Origin: Alphaproteobacteria bacterium casp-alpha6
GTDB taxonomy: Bacteria; Pseudomonadota; Alphaproteobacteria; Rhodobacterales; Rhodobacteraceae
NCBI GenBank assembly: GCA_001510135.1
Contig: LFER01000002.1
Coordinates: forward strand, 52,988-116,987
Reading direction: 5' to 3'
DNA: 64,000 nucleotides
The notes below the pieces were generated by a model, which saw nothing but the letters and a program-made list of their open reading frames with translations, was not told where the DNA came from and did no database searches. This document shows, piece by piece, positions 60,374 through 64,000 of the stretch. The stretch's first letter is position 1. The number at the start of each line of letters is the position of its first letter. A program made the position numbers and the translations under genes.

Positions 60374-60844
60374 TTAAGCGCGATGATATGGCGTTCCGGC
60401 GAGGATTGTAGTGGCTCGGTAGAGTTGTTCGCACAAAAGGACGCGGGCCAACATGTGGGGCCAGACCATTTTCCCAAAGGACAGGGATCGCTGAGAACGA
60501 TCCAAAACAGATTTATGAAGCCCGTCAGCGCCACCAATCACAAAACTGATGGTATTTTGGCCATCGTCACGGCTATGGGCCAACAGCGATGCAAATTCAG
60601 AGGAGCCTATCTGGTCCCCCCGCTCGTCAAGAGCGATCGCAAAAGTGTCATTGGAAAGGGCGCGCAGAATCAGGTCGGCTTCTCCGGCTTTGCCGCCCCC
60701 TTTACGATCATCTAGTTCGACAATCTCAAGAGGGCCAAGGCCCAAACCTTTGCCCAATTTGTCAAAGCGGGCCCCGTAATCTTCCACTAACGCCCGTTCC
60801 GGTCCTGTTTTAAGACGGCCGAGCGCCACAATTTTGACGCGCAT
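60374..60844 (-). CDS. rlmH: 23S rRNA (pseudouridine1915-N3)-methyltransferase RlmH
   Basis: 'ISFVIGGADGLHKSVLDRSQRSLSFGKMVWPHMLARVLLCEQLYRATTILAGTPYHR'. Confidence 0.96.
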   Translation of the reverse strand: MRVKIVALGRLKTGPERALVEDYGARFDKLGKGLGLGPLEIVELDDRKGGGKAGEADLILRALSNDTFAIALDERGDQIGSSEFASLLAHSRDDGQNTISFVIGGADGLHKSVLDRSQRSLSFGKMVWPHMLARVLLCEQLYRATTILAGTPYHRA

Positions 60845-60856
60845 CAGAAATGCCGG

Positions 60857-61264
60857 TTATACGTTTTTTGCACTAGCCAGCGGTGTTTGCCACATTTTTT
60901 CCAGTTGATAGAATTCGCGCACCTCAGGGCGGAAAATATGGACGATAACATCGCCTGTATCCACAAGGATCCAGTCGTCGCTGTCCTTACCTTCTATACG
61001 CGCTGAACACTGAAGCGTTTGCTTCAGATGATCTGCCAGATTGGTCGCAATGGCATTCACCTGACGGGAAGATCGACCAGAAGCAATCACCATGTGATCT
61101 CCAATTGTCGATCTGCCGCGCAGATCGATTTGCACGATATCTTCGGCTTTCGTGTCAGAAAGAGATTTTAAAATTTCGGTTAACTGCATATCGCTCGTTA
61201 ATCCGTTAAGTGCTTCGGCAACCACCGAAGGCTCTGCTGCAGTCGCGGCTGCATTAAAAGACAA
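60857..61264 (-). CDS. rsfS: Ribosomal silencing factor RsfS
   Basis: 'AEDIVQIDLRGRSTIGDHMVIASGRSSRQVNAIATNLADHLKQ....SDDWILVDTGDVIVHIFRPEVREFYQLEKMW'. Confidence 0.95.
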   Translation of the reverse strand: MSFNAAATAAEPSVVAEALNGLTSDMQLTEILKSLSDTKAEDIVQIDLRGRSTIGDHMVIASGRSSRQVNAIATNLADHLKQTLQCSARIEGKDSDDWILVDTGDVIVHIFRPEVREFYQLEKMWQTPLASAKNV

Positions 61265-61416
61265 TGACAGAACGGGTCCTCCTTAAACATGTCATCTTTT
61301 GTCGATTATCGACACCCAAAGGTTAACACGGAATTTATGAAATCTCAATGACGGCTTTTGTTCTTGAAAGACTCGTTTTTAATTTCTATTTCTTAATGTA
61401 TAACATTAATTTATAG

Positions 61417-61998
61417 GTGTATAAAGTGAATAATTTTCTTACAAGGGCATTCGGTGCATTCCAATTGAATGCAAAAGAGCGTAAAATTCGTATCGTCACG
61501 ATTGTTCTGGGGGTATTTATCATTCTGGTGACCCTGCGCTGGCAATTTCTGGCTCAGCCACTACTCTTTGAATTCGCGTTTAGCGACCGGATCAAAGAGA
61601 CGGGGGTCATCTCTGATCTTTCTCTGATCACGTCCCTGCAGCGTCTTGTCTATTTCTGCGTTTTAGAATTGGCTTGCGTGCTGGGATTAACGGCAGTGTT
61701 TTTCATGTTGAAATGGTGTGTTTTAACGGCAAAGGGTCACTATACTGTGGAAAAACCGCTTCGGGCGCTGCAATTGGGGGGCTTTTGGCTGGTGCTGGCT
61801 ATGGTGTATGACACGTTGCTATCTCCGATCGTTGTTGCCGTTCTGACATGGAACGATCCACAGGGCATGACGATCCCGACGCCCTATTTCCAATCGTATA
61901 GTTTGTTTCTTCTGGCTGCGGGCATCGGGTTTCTTGTTTTGGGGTGGATATTCAGGCTTGCTCTTGAGATTCAGCAAGAAAACGAAGGGTTCGTTTGA
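61417..61998 (+). CDS. DUF2975-like membrane protein
   Basis: Four predicted TM segments; paired with a short XRE regulator as in DUF2975/YozG-like pairs. Confidence 0.65.
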   Translation: MYKVNNFLTRAFGAFQLNAKERKIRIVTIVLGVFIILVTLRWQFLAQPLLFEFAFSDRIKETGVISDLSLITSLQRLVYFCVLELACVLGLTAVFFMLKWCVLTAKGHYTVEKPLRALQLGGFWLVLAMVYDTLLSPIVVAVLTWNDPQGMTIPTPYFQSYSLFLLAAGIGFLVLGWIFRLALEIQQENEGFV

Positions 61999-62216
61999 TG
62001 GTGATCGTTGTGCGATTGGATGTCATGCTGGCGCTGCGCAAGATGAAATCCAAGGAACTGGCCGAAGCCATCGGCCTATCAGAACAAAACCTAAGCGCCT
62101 TGCGCAGTGGCAAAGCCAAAGGCGTGCGCTTTTCCACGCTCAGCGCAATTTGCGATGTGCTGGACTGCCAACCTGGCGATTTATTGGAATTTGTGGATGA
62201 GCGAGGAGAAATCTGA
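61995..62216 (+). CDS. XRE-family transcriptional regulator (short, YozG-like)
   Basis: 'MVIVVRLDVMLALRKMKSKELAEAIGLSEQNLSALRSGKAKGVRFSTLSAICDVLDCQPGDLLEFVDE' Cro/C1 HTH. Confidence 0.88.
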   Translation: MMVIVVRLDVMLALRKMKSKELAEAIGLSEQNLSALRSGKAKGVRFSTLSAICDVLDCQPGDLLEFVDERGEI

Positions 62217-62457
62217 AAAACTCTGCCATTCAATCAACACATTTTGCGGTAAGTGAAGCGGAGTTTGAAAATGCTGTTTAGCTGCTTGCGCAATGCCGCG
62301 CCTTATCATATTTTGCGCTCCATGAAGATGACTTTGGATATCGAAGACCACGCGCGGTTGCCTTGGCGCTTTTATGCGGCCCGTCAGGGCGTGATGGTTC
62401 GACTATCCCACTAGAACACATATTCGCAATAATCGAACGCACTCTAAACGGGAGAGG

Positions 62458-63870
62458 ATGAAAATGACCGCCCCGAAGACACTTTATGATAAAATCTGGG
62501 ATGCTCATGTGGCCCATGAAGCCGACGACGGCACGTGCCTGTTGTATATTGACCGCCACCTTGTCCATGAGGTGACGAGCCCGCAGGCCTTTGAAGGGTT
62601 GCGCATGGCTGGCCGCAAAGTGCGCGCGCCGGAAAAAACCATTGCTGTGCCGGATCACAATGTGCCCACAACGCTTGACCGCGCCAAAGGCATTGAAAAC
62701 GAAGAAAGCCGTATTCAGGTCGAAGCGCTTGACAAAAACGCGGCTGACTTCGGCATCCATTATTATCCGGTCTCTGACGTGCGTCAGGGCATCGTGCACA
62801 TCGTTGGACCTGAACAGGGTTGGACATTGCCGGGAATGACCGTTGTTTGCGGGGACAGCCACACAGCGACCCACGGGGCCTTTGGGGCCTTGGCGCACGG
62901 GATCGGCACATCCGAAGTGGAACATGTTCTGGCCACCCAAACCTTGATCCAGAAGAAATCCAAAAATATGAAGGTTGAGATCACAGGCAAACTGGCCCCC
63001 GGTGTGACGGCCAAAGACATCACGCTGTCTGTGATTGGCAAAACCGGAACCGCCGGAGGCACAGGGTATGTGATCGAATATACCGGCGAAGCGATCCGCG
63101 ATCTGTCCATGGAAGGGCGGATGACTGTTTGCAACATGGCGATCGAAGGCGGCGCACGTGCCGGTTTGATTGCACCCGATCAAAAGACCTTTGACTATTG
63201 CAAGGGCCGTCCCCATGCCCCCAAAGGAGCCGCATGGGAAGCGGCAGTCACCTATTGGAAAACGCTCTTTAGCGACGAGGGTGCACATTTTGACAAAGTG
63301 GTCACCATCCGTGGCGAAGACATCGCACCGGTTGTGACATGGGGCACCTCACCCGAAGATGTTCTGCCTATAACGGCCAATGTACCCGCGCCGAGTGATT
63401 TTGAAGGTGGAAAAGTAGATGCTGCTGCACGGTCGTTGGACTACATGGGGCTCACCGCCGGCACCCCCCTTGCTGAGATTTCGATTGATACAGTCTTTAT
63501 CGGGTCCTGCACCAATGGGCGCATCGAAGATCTGCGGGCTGCCGCAGCCATCCTCAAAGGCAAAAAGATCAAAGAGGGCATGCGCGCCATGGTGGTTCCC
63601 GGATCCGGCCTTGTGCGCGCTCAGGCCGAAGAAGAGGGCTTGGCTGATATCTTTAAAGAGGCGGGATTTGAATGGCGTCTTGCGGGATGTTCGATGTGCC
63701 TTGCGATGAACCCTGATCAGCTTCAACCCGGGGAACGCTGTGCGGCAACGTCAAACCGGAACTTTGAGGGCCGCCAAGGACGCGGTGGGCGCACCCACCT
63801 TATGAGCCCCGCCATGGCCGCAGCCGCAGCCGTCACAGGGAAACTCACTGATGTGCGGGAGATGATGTAA
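62458..63870 (+). CDS. leuC: 3-isopropylmalate dehydratase large subunit
   Basis: '[65 protein letters not shown]'. Confidence 0.97.
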   Translation: MKMTAPKTLYDKIWDAHVAHEADDGTCLLYIDRHLVHEVTSPQAFEGLRMAGRKVRAPEKTIAVPDHNVPTTLDRAKGIENEESRIQVEALDKNAADFGIHYYPVSDVRQGIVHIVGPEQGWTLPGMTVVCGDSHTATHGAFGALAHGIGTSEVEHVLATQTLIQKKSKNMKVEITGKLAPGVTAKDITLSVIGKTGTAGGTGYVIEYTGEAIRDLSMEGRMTVCNMAIEGGARAGLIAPDQKTFDYCKGRPHAPKGAAWEAAVTYWKTLFSDEGAHFDKVVTIRGEDIAPVVTWGTSPEDVLPITANVPAPSDFEGGKVDAAARSLDYMGLTAGTPLAEISIDTVFIGSCTNGRIEDLRAAAAILKGKKIKEGMRAMVVPGSGLVRAQAEEEGLADIFKEAGFEWRLAGCSMCLAMNPDQLQPGERCAATSNRNFEGRQGRGGRTHLMSPAMAAAAAVTGKLTDVREMM

Positions 63871-64000
63871 TGGACAAATTCGAAAAACTGAGCGGTATCG
63901 CCGCCCCAATGCCCTTGATCAATATCGACACAGATATGATCATCCCTAAGGTGTTTTTGAAAACGATCAAACGATCCGGCCTTGGCGTCAATCTGTTTGA
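63870..64000 (+). CDS. leuD: 3-isopropylmalate dehydratase small subunit, N-terminal fragment (continues past window)
   Basis: Direct reading: [43 protein letters not shown]; start overlaps the leuC stop. Confidence 0.93.
   Translation, partial: MDKFEKLSGIAAPMPLINIDTDMIIPKVFLKTIKRSGLGVNLF

Noticed and set aside
62278-63288. 336-aa minus-strand ORF over leuC
   Set aside because: Antisense shadow of leuC; Cys/His/Arg-rich composition typical of reverse-frame translation and no family features
1-64000. CRISPR arrays, transposases, integrases, prophage or toxin-antitoxin modules
   Set aside because: No direct-repeat arrays or mobile-element proteins seen; the only long tandem repeat is the MORN coding repeat

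Overview
The window is chromosomal DNA from an alphaproteobacterium, most likely a Rhodobacterales/Roseobacter-clade aerobic anoxygenic phototroph (inferred from gene content and order). From left to right it contains: a DUF1501 fragment and a VanZ-like gene; a hydratase/CaiB CoA-transferase pair; the RegA-SenC-RegB redox regulatory locus with a PAS protein; tsaE-amgK-murU-addB-addA-trxA; hslV-hslU; an acyl-CoA dehydrogenase pair and a FadJ-like fusion; an 18-repeat MORN protein; a histidine-utilisation locus (hutC-hutF divergent from hutI-hutH-hutU); a large photosynthesis gene cluster (crtA-bchI-bchD-bchO, crtI-crtB, tspO, crtC-crtD, crtE-crtF-bchC-bchX-bchY-bchZ-pufQ-pufB-pufA-pufL-pufM plus a pufX-like small gene) followed by dxs; then an amidase, rppH, ctpA, envC-like, gpmI, rlmH, rsfS, a DUF2975/XRE pair, leuC and the start of leuD. 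pufB and pufA (54 and 52 aa) are not in the ORF track and were found by direct reading. The points most worth a second look are: an 80-aa single-TM protein in the pufX slot where Roseobacters usually carry pufC; a run of five hairpins between that gene and dxs; a crtC gene with no canonical start codon near its conserved N-terminus, deeply overlapping crtD across a C6 run; paired TGT-N12-ACA (PpsR/CrtJ-type) boxes at three photosynthesis promoters; a MORN protein that reads as a tandem duplication of a nine-repeat block; and a structured intergenic element with a T-arm-like hairpin. Family calls come from reading the translations. No database search was run.
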